The notes below the pieces were generated by a model that searched no databases, had not been told where the DNA came from, and was given only the letters and a program-made list of their open reading frames with translations. Below, piece after piece: positions 36,350 through 47,573 of a stretch of DNA of 64,000 nt. The position numbers were made by a program, and so were the translations under genes. Numbering within the stretch: the stretch's first letter is position 1; every line of letters starts with the position of its first letter. The stretch covers positions 31,988,160-32,052,159 of the forward strand of contig NC_068978.1 of assembly GCF_016808095.1 (NCBI RefSeq), in the 5' to 3' direction. The stretch comes from Vigna angularis (Eukaryota; Streptophyta; Magnoliopsida; Fabales; Fabaceae).

Positions 36350-36498
36350 ATTTCTGACTTCTCACTCTCTCTGCTCCTGTCTTCTCTCTCTTCTCTCTCC
36401 TCCTCTGAGCGTCTGGAGCCTGCGCGGAGCCTCTGCCACCGCGCCTTCTGAAGAGTCTGAGATCAGCGAGGAGCTCCTCTGCCAGCCTACTACTCCAG
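36350..36498 (+). other. 5' leader exon of homeodomain gene copy B
   Basis: This inferred non-coding exon is CT-rich, then has gcgtctggagcctgcgcgg-type sequence. It ends at the donor CCAG|GTAAGTC (36498/36499), identical to copy A. The leader intron runs to an acceptor just before the ATG at 37159. It carries the block at 36740-36832 shared with copy A. Confidence 0.55.
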
Positions 36499-37158
36499 GT
36501 AAGTCATCTGCACCTAGATCTACCTTTCTTTCTGCTTTCATTTACATTTTTCTTTCTTCTTGCACTTTCTCAGCTTTTCTCACCCTCTCCCTTTTCCTGC
36601 TTTCTTGTATATTTTTTTCTTTCTTTTCTGCAATACTTGTCCTCTCCCCCTGCCCGATCTATCTTCTTTCTTCTCCTTTTCAATTTTTTTTTCTGAAACT
36701 TAAAACACTTAAACACATAAAACACAATTGTCAAAAACGTAAGGGGTATATAGGCTGGAAACCAGACGTTAATCTCCCTTCGATTGAAGGTATTGCAGAG
36801 ACAATCGGGTAGAACAACGCCACGTACCCCACTAAAAAAAAATAAAACACAGAAACTTAATATACAAGAACAATATGGACAAGGACAATTGGACAACTGG
36901 ACGTAGATCCGTTTAGGACCTTTTTGCAAGGACCGTGAAACAGATCTGAGACCAAATACAGAAACAATCAAAGACAGACAGGACAAATAAATCTAAAAGG
37001 AAACAAAAACAAATAAAGAAAACACTCAACTAAGAATCTAATTTATTTATTTTTTTTATTTTTTTTTTATTTTTTTTTGTTATGTTCTTCTGTTTTTGTT
37101 CTTTTTTTTATATTTTTTTTATTTTTTTTTTATGTTTAAGAATACTAGTAGAGGAAAG

Positions 37159-37693
37159 ATGACGAGCGAGATGGAATCAAAGAGATACACCAGTCAGCGG
37201 TGGCGTCCTACCGAAGATCAGACCCAGATGATGACCAGAATCTACAACTTTGGGGTCACACATCCAAGTCGAGCGCAAGTCGTCGAGATCACGTCTCGAC
37301 TAAGGATCTTCGGAGATGCCAGCGAATACAACGTGCACTGCTGGTTCAACAACCACGGCAATCGGGTCAGGCGCTGGCAAGCGGAGATAGACCCCACTGG
37401 CACTCAGTTTTCACAACTGCCGCTATATATGTACGGTAAGACTCTGATCACACCTCAATTTTTATTGATTTTTTTTTCCTCTTCAATTATTAACACAAGT
37501 TTTTTTGTTGAAAGAATACAACTGGGTGATAATGAGGGCACCGAGGCTGTTGGACCTCTTTCCCATTCCCATCATAATCGATCCAGAAACAGAGATTCCT
37601 CCGCCTCCGCTCGTGACTTTTCGTACCAGAGCTCCCTCAACGGAGCTCTCCCTTAGACCACCACAACCAGCTCGAGAATTCTTCCAGTTTTAA
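37159..37693 (+). CDS. WUSCHEL-type homeodomain protein, copy B, antisense in the second gypsy element
   Basis: The coding exons are 37159-37435 and 37515-37693, joined in phase 1 at the same codon as copy A. The product is 151 aa and intact. The homeodomain (about residues 11-76) starts SQRWRPTEDQTQMM and ends with the recognition helix NVHCWFNNHGNRVRRW, identical to copy A. About nine residues differ across the rest of the domain, mostly in the first helix and around RIFGDASEYN. The C-terminal exon keeps EYNWVIMRAPRLLDLFP and RTRAPSTELSLRPPQPAREF. The middle linker differs (PETEIPPPPLV against DDRDGRQIAPPML). It lies tail to tail with the gag-like ORF at 38350. No other plant homeobox gene class has this fixed association with gag that I know of. 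Confidence 0.82.
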
Positions 37694-37809
37694 ATTTTTA
37701 TGTTTTTTTTTTGTTTTTGCTGGCCGAGTGTGGCCAAAATATTAATGATGACAGTAATATGAACAATTATTTTTTTTTTATGTTTTTATGTTTTTTTTAT
37801 TATTTGGCT

Positions 37810-37836
37810 TGTAATATTAACGATCAGAAATGATCG
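37810..37836 (+). other. conserved 3' end of homeodomain gene copy B
   Basis: TGTAATATTAACGATCA and TGATCGA recur as downstream of copy A, indicating a shared 3' untranslated region and possible poly(A) site region. Confidence 0.55.
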
Positions 37837-38349
37837 ACCCCCGAACATCTTTATTTTCATATATATCTATTGCAATTTTCATTTTCATATCTGATAAATT
37901 TCCTTTTCTCAATTACTGTAATTTTTTTGCAATGATGAATGAAATCTTTCTTAGTCTAAACAAATTTTCAAACAATACTGAGTATGAAATAACTAAGAAA
38001 TTTATTTACAGTGAAGGAAAATAAGGAAAATTAAGATCAGAAGTGAAAATTTTTATTGGTATGAAATAATAAGATAGTAAGGGTCGAAATAAAATCAAGG
38101 AATATGCAAAATAATTTTTTGAATTTTTGATTTTTTTTTTTAAGGATAACAATTTGAAAACTAAGAAAGAAAAAGAAAAACAAACTTAAAAGAAAAACAA
38201 AATGCAGAATCTTCCCGAGACCACACTTAAACTACAATGTCCTAAACATGTTCTAAGCATAAGATCATCAATTAAAACACTAAACAGATAAAGGACAAAT
38301 GCAATAAAAGTAGGAAAACAGGGAAGAAAGAAAGAGAAAACTCTCCTGG

Positions 38350-39678
38350 TCAGGGTGGCAGTTGCCAATTTTGGACTTGTAGGGAGAGGTTTTCCACTTC
38401 ATGATCCATCACGGAAGTTTTGAGGAGGAACTGCTTCATCCTCCAGATTTGATCTAGCAATGAAATGTCTTCCACCGCTGGATCTAAGCAGAAAAAATTG
38501 TTGATGATTGGGTTCAGCAGGTGCCAATTGATTTTCAAACTGTTTTGTAAGCTTGCACCTTTGTCTTCAATCGTGGGTGTTTGTTGATGCAATACATGTA
38601 CACCTCCTGCAACATGGTTAGTGCAAAATGGCGCTGCAGAAATTTCATGCAGGGGTATAACACCCAAATCCAGTGTAACATGCTGAACCTCAGATACGTC
38701 CTCAGAACATGAATCAATTTCAAAATTACATGCATTATCAACCACAAATTCAAATTCATGTTCAGTGCATGGAGAAGAAACATTCGAATGTGATAATAAA
38801 AAGCGGTTCTCATCATGCATAGAGGAAAAATTAAAATCAGATTCAACAACAATATAGTCATCAACATACCCCTCAACAGTATAATCATCAATATAATCAA
38901 ATTGAGGTATTCTTACCTCCTCTTCCTTGAAGATTGGTAGAGTGTGGGAAGATGAAGGTGGTCTACCTGGTTCAGAACTACTGCTTATTCTTGCCTGGTC
39001 CTCAAAATCTTTAGCATTCTCCTCAGGTGCAAGAGTGGCCATCTGCCCGATCTGATCACTCAGATTCTGCATGGCAGCTTGAGTTTCCTGCTGGATCTTC
39101 ATGCTCTCCTGCTTGAACTTGAGATTCTGCATGGTTATCTGCTGCAATAACTCCTTCAATGTAGGTTCAGAAGTTGAAGGCTGAGGAGTTGTTTGGGCAG
39201 AAGCATTATACTGCTGACTCTGATATTGCTGGACTGGTGGAGGCATGAAAGGACTTTCGAATGGTGGTTCTTGATAATGATCTTGTGGGGTATCGTACCA
39301 TTCGTTGTTAAGATCGTTCCACTCAGGATCGTTAATGTATCCATACTGCTCAGGGGAGAATTTGCTTACAAATTGATGTTCAAGACATCCCCAATTGGTA
39401 ACGGATCCTAGAGGAAGAGAGTCTTGCCAATCCTTAGCTGCTCCTTGTAATGAGTGCGGAAATGCCCTCAAGAAAATGTGATCAAGAGGGACATGTGGAG
39501 GCTTCATTGAAGAGCAAATGTTGTGGAACTCCTCCAAATGTCTATGTGGGCATTCTCCAGCAAAACCATGAAACTTAGGGAGCAGATATATCAGTCCAGT
39601 GCTAAGAACACAATAAAAATCATCCTTTGTAGGTGGGACCGGCTCACGAGGAGTGAGCTCAGGAAATTGAGGATGATC
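38350..39678 (-). CDS. gag-like protein of the minus-oriented gypsy element
   Basis: The ORF is intact from MDHPQFPELTP (ATG at 39678) to a stop at 38350, 443 aa. The N-terminal part has the gypsy/Athila-like capsid pattern: LPKFHGFAGECPHRHLEEFH, then CSSMKP, then RAFPHSLQGAAKDW and a FVSKFSP segment. A glutamine-rich region and a coiled coil (ELLQQITMQNLKFKQE) follow. The C-terminal third is acidic and not recognised. No zinc knuckle and no protease or RT follow it. It differs clearly from the Ogre-like gag at 23961, so the two elements are of different types. The frame extends to 39768 without an earlier ATG of better context. Confidence 0.75.
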   Translation of the reverse strand, partial: DHPQFPELTPREPVPPTKDDFYCVLSTGLIYLLPKFHGFAGECPHRHLEEFHNICSSMKPPHVPLDHIFLRAFPHSLQGAAKDWQDSLPLGSVTNWGCLEHQFVSKFSPEQYGYINDPEWNDLNNEWYDTPQDHYQEPPFESPFMPPPVQQYQSQQYNASAQTTPQPSTSEPTLKELLQQITMQNLKFKQESMKIQQETQAAMQNLSDQIGQMATLAPEENAKDFEDQARISSSSEPGRPPSSSHTLPIFKEEEVRIPQFDYIDDYTVEGYVDDYIVVESDFNFSSMHDENRFLLSHSNVSSPCTEHEFEFVVDNACNFEIDSCSEDVSEVQHVTLDLGVIPLHEISAAPFCTNHVAGGVHVLHQQTPTIEDKGASLQNSLKINWHLLNPIINNFFCLDPAVEDISLLDQIWRMKQFLLKTSVMDHEVENLSLQVQNWQLPP

Positions 39679-39821
39679 CATATTTTTTTCAGTATTAAAA
39701 TCAGCACAAAAATCAGAGTAATATGCAGAAAGAGAATCATAATTACAGGCACTCGCAGAAATAAGCACTAATCACATAATTAAAATAGGTAGACATGAAA
39801 AATAAAAATAAAAACTAAAAA

Positions 39822-41720
39822 CTAAAAATTACGAAACAGATAAAACAAAACACATTTATACATGCTACAAGCACACATAAGACAGAACATCAATAGTAAA
39901 AGATTTATAGCTATATTTTGGACAATGGATCCTAAATCTTTGACAAACATCATCAAGCTATCTTTATAGCTAATATCTTGTTGATCAACCTATGTAAAAC
40001 ATGAGAAAAATAACGATGTTTAATCATGCATTTTGTTAAAATATATTTGTATATTAGGCAATGAGAAAAATAATACTCACATGTTGAAGAAGTTTTAGTT
40101 CACCATTTATTGTTGGAAGTATAGACTTATCCTTGCTCATGTAGAAGGGTTTATACATACCATGTCTATCAATCTCAAAAAACTTGCTTTTGTTACATTC
40201 TTTAGTACCTATAATGGATAAAATTTTGTTGAAGAAAATTTAGTTCCAAGTCTTAAAATAAAATAAAACTTAAGAATATTTGTTTTCAAAACTAGAACCT
40301 TTACTCTTACCTATAGTAATCTTAACATCTTTAGCATCAAGACAATTTGTCTTAAAACTTCTTTTATTTGATGTATGAGATGAACACCATGTAGTTTTTG
40401 AGGTTATTTCTTTGGATTTAAGGTCTCTTGAATTTCTAAAATCTTCTTGATTAATTGATCTTATTTTTTGTCTCGTTTCAGAATATTCCATTTCAAATTT
40501 CTCTGGATTTTTCTTTAATACATCAAAAACTTTCTTAGCTAGCTCATTTATAACACGAGCCTGCAAAATGAAAGGTTAATTAATCATTTCATTAAGGTAA
40601 GTTAGAGTTTTTACAACAAAACAAAAAAAAGTTAAATGACTTTATATTTCATACCTGCCTAAAATATATGGTACCAGGAGAATTAAAACGCATTGCATTG
40701 TTAAATATTTGGAAAACATCATGCTGCATAATGGGTCAAATATCATGTATTAAATGATGAATCAAACAAGTATAATAATTTATATAAGGGAAAACATAGT
40801 CGCATATACACAATAAAAGGTTGTTAACCTCAAATTGTTCGAGAGTTTTGTACATCTTCTCATGTAGTTTAGCCCTAATAGTGCCAAAATCCATAGGCTC
40901 TTTAATGATTGCATAATAATCTTCAACCTAGTTCCATAAAAGAGTGAATTAGAAAGAAAAACCTATAATAATATCCATAAAATATTGCAGCTAATTATGG
41001 CCACACACCTCATTTGGATCAACTGGTTCTATAAATATTTCATAGGTGTCTTTCCTGTATGATATAAAACATTATATTTAAATCACAAAAGGTAATCATA
41101 GTTTTAAAATCATACACAACAATGATAAAAGTATTCTACACCTTTGTAAAGTGTCAAGTAGAAGTTGAAGTATTCGTTTCTCTGGCAAAAAGCTTGAAGA
41201 TGAAAACTTTGATGGCTTATCTAGTTCATTATCAATCATGTGTAAACTGAATGCATTATGAACAATCATAAAAATGAAAATACAATTTTACTCACCATTA
41301 CAACTTTTCTTTTGAATATCATTATGGCTAGAATGTTTCACATCCTGCACAATGACTCATGAATGTAAACCAAGATAAGAATTAAACAGGGTGTGAAAAA
41401 GGGAACATAAATTGAAAATAGTACTTGGTTGTTTGATGGTTTGAGTTGTTGGGATGTCCTCAATTTTGTGTTCTTCTTGCCCCTTGTTCGAAATGCAGGT
41501 CCTTGCTTATTATCTAAACGATCATTAGCCTTGGTCACCAATGTAAATAACCGTAGACTTCTCCTTTGTCCTTCTGTCTTTAGCAATTTTCTGTCAGAGA
41601 AAACAATTCTATAAAGTGAAAAGATTACAAATAATATAATTCACTAGCAAATGAATGTGTAAACTAAACTCACCTCAGTCTACCCATATTGTGTTGGCAA
41701 TGAGGAAAATGATCAAAGCC
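39822..41720 (-). pseudogene. bromodomain protein gene, 3' end cut by the retroelement block
   Basis: Exons on the minus strand are 41720-41675, 41590-41425, 41344-41296, 41220-41142, 41054-41009, 40927-40829, 40723-40655, 40560-40311, 40208-40081 and 39989 to about 39900. All junctions are GT-AG with matching phases. The bromodomain is spread over six exons: PEKRILQLLLDTLQ, KDTYEIFIEPVDPNE, EDYYAIIKEPMDFGTIRAKL, YKTLEQFE, HDVFQIFNNAMRFNSP with the acetyl-lysine-binding Asn, and ELAKKVFDVL. The set resembles plant BRD7/9-like bromodomain proteins of chromatin-remodelling complexes. The last exon has YKDSLMMFVKDLGSIVQNIA, which corresponds to a conserved motif of that family, then runs into retroelement sequence. 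It stops at 39822 after a short foreign tail. The true start is uncertain; a MGRLRKLL start in the first exon is possible. Confidence 0.75.
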
Positions 41721-42727
41721 TTTTTAAAAGAAATAGTGAGTATAGGAACCATATATGTTTACTCTTTAATAATTACTTTTACATTTGGTAAGAGAAATAT
41801 CATATCCAAAAAAATGACAAAAAAAAAAGGTATTCATGAGTAATGAGATATGAGAATTAATTAATCAAATAATGTTTGTGGTACACAAAATCAAAGTTTT
41901 CAATTCTTAAATAAATGACTATGCAAACTGTATAGTATGAACCCGGCCAAAGGATAGAGACTGGTTGGTTGGGTTGATATCAATTTCTGAAACCAAATAT
42001 GATTCAATAAAACACTTGTTGAGGTCATAGTTAACAAAGTTTATAATGTCTTGATAAGATCTATCTGAAAGTCTATCGATTAATAAAATTATCTATCAAG
42101 AATACAACTAACATAATTAAATTCATATGAAAATATTAATATAAATAAGCTTAGTAATTATGATTAAACTGTAATTGGACCATATTTAGTCTAAATAAAA
42201 ACTCATTATTATTTTTTTAAATAAAATGTTAATGATAATTGATTATTACGTTTGATATTCAAACTCTTTATGACTTAAGCTTCATAATAATTTTGGATAA
42301 ACAAAACATACTAAAGATAATTACAAACAAACACTGCTTAAGGAAGTGAAAGATCGAAATATCTTAACTGGACCAATAAAAACACAAAGCAAATAAATTT
42401 TGAGATTCTCATTTTTTTGTAATTTGTGTATACATATATAATATTTTATTTCTATTTTTAAACAATAATTGTTGTCAGTTAAAAAAAAAAGGAAAATACA
42501 ATAGTTTTGACTTCTTATTTCAAAAGACAATAATTTTTTTAAAATTTATAATGTTATAAAAATGAAATATCATATGTAAGTTAGAAATAATTCTACACTA
42601 CGGTAAAAATATTTTACATTCGTATCATGGAACAATTTATGAACAAATTATATAGTAGTGAATAAAACCCTAATTCTTGGAAGGCACAGGAGAGGGCGGA
42701 AAGAGTGTGGTGTTCGGACGGCGAAAG

Positions 42728-45700
42728 ATGGGAGGCGAAGGAAGGGCGGCGATGAAGAAGAAGAAGAAGAACACAAAATCTGGGGGCTTCGAGTCACTGG
42801 GTCTGAGTCCGAATGCGTTCAAGGGAATCAAGCGCAAAGGGTACAAAGTTCCCACTCCCATTCAGCGCAAGACCATGCCCCTCATCCTCTCTGGCTCGGA
42901 CGTCGTTGCCATGGCTCGCACCGGCTCCGGCAAAACGGCTGCGTTTCTCGTCCCCATGATTCAGCGCCTCAACCAGCACATCCCTCAGTCTGGAGTCAGA
43001 GCCCTGATTCTGTCTCCCACTAGGGACCTCGCCCTTCAGACTCTCAAGTTCACCAAAGAGCTTGCCCACTTCACAGGTTCGCTTCTCTTTTTGTTTGATG
43101 CAACTTTTGGGATCGATTTTGATTTTGACTTTGGTTTTGGTTTCGTTTGCAGACCTTCGTATCAGTTTGTTGGTTGGCGGCGATAGCATGGAGAGTCAGT
43201 TTGAGGAATTGGCTCAGAGTCCTGACATTATAATTGCCACTCCTGGCAGGCTCATGCATCATTTGTCGGAAGTTGATGACATGTCCTTGCGCAGCGTCGA
43301 GTACGTTGTTTTCGATGAGGCCGATTGTTTGTTTGGCATGGGTTTTGCCGAGCAGTTGCATAAGATTCTTGCTCAGCTCGGGGAGAATCGCCAGACCTTG
43401 CTTTTCAGTGCCACATTACCCAGTGCTCTTGCTGAATTTGCAAAGGCTGGTCTGAGAGACCCTCAGCTTGTTCGCCTCGACCTGGAGACTAAGATCAGCC
43501 CTGACTTGAAGCTCGCCTTCTTCACCTTGAGGCAGGAGGAGAAGTACCCTGCCCTGCTTTACTTGATCAGGGAACATATTGGTTCTGATGAGCAGACATT
43601 GATTTTTGTGTCCACCAAACATCATGTAGAGTTTCTCAATGTCTTGTTTCGCCAAGAGGGTATTGAGCCGTCTGTGTGTTATGGCGACATGGATCAGGAT
43701 GCTCGAAAAATCCATGTATCCAGGTTTAGGTCTAGGAAGACCATGTTGTTGATTGTCACCGACGTTGCGGCTCGTGGCATCGACATTCCATTGCTTGATA
43801 ATGTTATCAATTGGGACTTCCCCCCCAAGCCTAAAATATTTGTCCATCGAGTTGGAAGGGCTGCAAGGGCTGGTCGGACTGGTACTGCATATTCTTTTGT
43901 GACTCCTGAGGATATGGCCTACCTCTTGGATCTTCATTTGTTTCTTTCAAAACCCATCAAACCTGCTCCCACTGAAGAAGAGCTCTTGCAGGATATGGAT
44001 GGTGTAATGTCTAGATGTGATCAGGCAATGGCAAATAGAGAAACCATTTATGGTCGTTTCCCACAAAAAGTCATTGACCTTTTTTCAGACAGAGTCAGGG
44101 AAGTTATGGATACTTCTGCAGAACTGGAATTGTTGCAGAGGACCTGTAAAAATGCATTTCGTTTATATTCAAAAACAAAACCCTTACCTGCCAAGGAGTC
44201 CATCAGAAGAGTAAAGGATTTGCCTCGTGAAGGGCTGCATCCAATGTTCATGAAGGTGTTGGAAACGGGAGAGTTAACAGCACTTGCATTTTCTGAGCAT
44301 TTGAAGAAGTTTAGGTGAGTTAACAGCACTTATTCTTTCTGTAGATTCTACAGTTACATTGCTTTAATAATTCAATTTCAGGCCAAAACAAACCATTTTG
44401 GAAGCCGAAGGAGAAGCAGCTAAATCAAAGCATCAACAGGTGAATTTATTCTTTAAATACATTATTCACATTATGTCCAGTGTAGAATTCCATTTTCTGG
44501 TCCAATTCCATAATTTCATTGTTTGATTTGGTATGTAGAGTAAAATTGTTGTTGCTCCCCCTCTTCCAAGGATTAAAATCAACGCTTCTCTTGTACGACA
44601 TAACATTTCCCATTTCAATATAATTAATGTCATAGCCATTAGTTCAGCATTTATCTTTTGAAGTAAATTTCCTAATCTCCTATTACATTCTTATTGTTTT
44701 ACTTTCTATGCCAATTTCCAAGCACGTTCTTAATTATTTTTTAGATTTGGGTATTTGTATTCATGATTGGGTTTTCACTTATATATATTGAATGTCCTTG
44801 TCAGTGTTTCATTTATGCTCTGTTATATATCATATCAAAGTTTATGGTCCATTCGACCAAAATAGCCCCCTTGAAATTAGTTATGATGTGCATGTCTACA
44901 TTGTTATCTTTGTACTTTTCCTATACATTAAACGTGATGCTCAATAATTGCAGGGCCCTTCCGGGCAATGGGGCGATGTGATGAAAAGGAAAAGAGCCAT
45001 TCATGAGAATATTATAAATTTGGTCCACGAACAACAGCAATCTAAGGATAATATGGAAAAGGTATTTGGCTACTGCTGAAATTTGGATTTGGACAATTCA
45101 ACCTCCTTTTTCTTTAAATAACCTCCAGTATTCTGCTGACTGATTGGAATCAAAAATAGTTAATTTTATTTTGGATTTTCTTTTTCATGTATTCATTTCT
45201 TGGGGATATGTATATGTGCTCCTTGCAGGAGGAAATCGAATCAGAACTCAATCCTTCCATGGAGAAAGGAAGAAAAGGTTTTATTTCATTTATATTGTCA
45301 TTGAATATTCTTGAGTTTGGTCACTGTATTTTCAACTTTTAAAGTGAATAATCTTCATCATGATGTATTTTCCCCTTGTTTTATGTACTGCCTTATGCCT
45401 CTGGAACAAAGTAGTTGGCTACTAGTACTGATATATACTATATATTCTGTGGTGGTTATATCTCTACGTTTTTTGAGTATATCACAGTAGAAAGGCACAT
45501 GGCACCTCAGAATATACTGTGTATCTGTATGAATTTATAGGATATTGTGGAAAATGTCTGCTTGGCTATCGTTTGATATGCAATTTTCTTTCCCTGTTGC
45601 ATCCAAAAAATACCTTTCCCGTGTAAGAATTTGTCGATTAAAATTGGTAGAAAAATTCAAGGTTTACTTTTACTTGGACACGCCTTATTAGGATTTGAGT

Positions 45701-47573
45701 GAAAGAAGACTAGAAGAGTTAAGTCAGAAAAATATGATGATTAGTTTCTGATTCTGTTTACTTGAGTTTTAGCAGCACGTGGTTCTAAGAGAAAGACCCA
45801 AAGTTTCAAGGATGAAGATCACTATATAAGTTCAATACCAAAAAATCAAGTAAGTTTCTATCTGAATCACATAGTTCATCATACAGATATACACTATTCA
45901 TGGTGATTATGATTCTGAAACCAAAAACATTGCTACTAATTTTGCTATGATTCTCAGCATATGGAGGCTGGCCTTTCAGTAAAAGCCAATGAAGACTTTG
46001 CTTCAAATAGGTAGCATTTCTCTTTATTATGTTATTGGGGTGATTTTATCGTAAACCATTTCTACATCATTAGTTCAGAAGCCAAACTAAAACTTTTAGC
46101 TGATTATGTTTGTGCTTTTGTGTTTAGTTTGTTTGCTTGTGTATTATTGTGTTGTGACTTTCAGAATGTATGATTCAGTTTTATTTATACAATCCCATCC
46201 TTTCTCATGTTTTTAGTTTTTGCTTGTTTGGTTTTGGTCCTAATAATACTCAATATTTTTAGATTGGACTCCGCTGTCCTTGATCTAGTGGCAGATGATG
46301 GTGCTGGTATTCACAAACAAAGATCTATGTATCACTGGGATAAGGTAATACTGAAGTTGTGATTGATTTATAGAGAAGAAAGACAGTGATTTTTTAAATT
46401 TTATTGAAAAATGTCTCATTTATCTCATGTAAACCTTCTGGTGCCAGAGGAGTAAAAAGTACATCAAGTTAAACAATGGTGATCGTGTTGCTGCAAACGG
46501 AAAGGTACAATATTTGTAACCCCATAGTTTATATTGATACTTACTATGCAAAGTGAGATTCTTCTATTCACCTACCTTGAATAATTAGAACATAAATATA
46601 AACTTTCCATTCGAGTGTAGATAAAGACAGAGAGTGGTGCAAAAACGAAGGCCACCAAGACTGGTTTGTATAAGAAGTGGAAAGAACGTTCACATGGTAA
46701 GATATCACTTAGAGGGACAAACGACGGTGATCCTCAGGAATCAACAAGTTTGGCAGGTACTGTACGTTGTCTGCTTCTTTTTTATTTTTATGTTTGACGA
46801 TGAACTCTGTTATGCTGGTAACTACTATTTATCATACAAGAAATAAATACTGTAGAAGGCAGTATGAGTTCTCTCATTTCTAGGGTTAAGATTTTTCTGG
46901 GCATTTGCATGTAAAATACCCATATATTTGTTGTCTTCTTGAGAAATTGGTATTATTGAAGTTTACTTGACTCTACGAAATATATACGAACCAAAACATT
47001 GTTATATTCTTTGTTTTGATGTTCAATCAGAATAAGGATCAAGCTTAGTAAGCACGAGGTCATGCTATACTATATTGAGATTACATTGAAAATCATATTC
47101 ATAGCCACAAATTGAATTTACCTTATTGTTTTATATCTCAATCAAAGCTACAAACTTGTCAACTGTTCCTATATAACATTTAAAACTCCTAATCTCACTT
47201 TTGAATCTGTCTCATTTCTGTGTCATGTTTCTCAACTTTCTTGTAGATGGTTGTGTTGTAACTGTTGGTTGGTAATGTCAAAGATAATGTATTCTTGTAG
47301 GATATTTTTGTTTAATATAAAAACTAAACGTGAAACTCTATGAATTCTTGTTACACAGGATCTTACCAAAGAGGTCGTAGGAATTTTAGAGGCAGCAAGA
47401 AGCAGCATTCAATGCCCAATGCTCATGTGCGTTCAGAAATCAAAGATATGGATCAAATTCGAAAGGAAAGGCAGCAAAAGGCCAACAGGACTTCTTATAT
47501 CAAAAGCAAGTCGACGAAGGGTAAAAAGTTTGGTAAAAATGGTAAAAGTGGTAAAAGAAGAAAAGCCAAATAG
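42728..47573 (+). CDS. DEAD-box ATP-dependent RNA helicase, DDX54/Dbp10 type
   Basis: Eleven exons: 42728-43076, 43153-44314, 44382-44439, 44954-45061, 45229-45277, 45776-45849, 45958-46010, 46263-46344, 46448-46504, 46621-46756 and 47359-47573. All are GT-AG and in phase, giving 780 aa. It has the Q motif (about 21-51), Walker A ARTGSGKT (63-70), PTRDLA (97-102), DEAD (171-174), SAT (202-204), [10 protein letters not shown] (318-327) and [11 protein letters not shown] (348-358). Near the C-terminus [12 protein letters not shown] marks the DBP10 C-terminal domain, followed by a very basic tail ending [10 protein letters not shown]. This is the pattern of Arabidopsis RH29 and yeast Dbp10, nucleolar helicases for 60S ribosome assembly. 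The ATG chosen is the first in frame. Confidence 0.93.
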
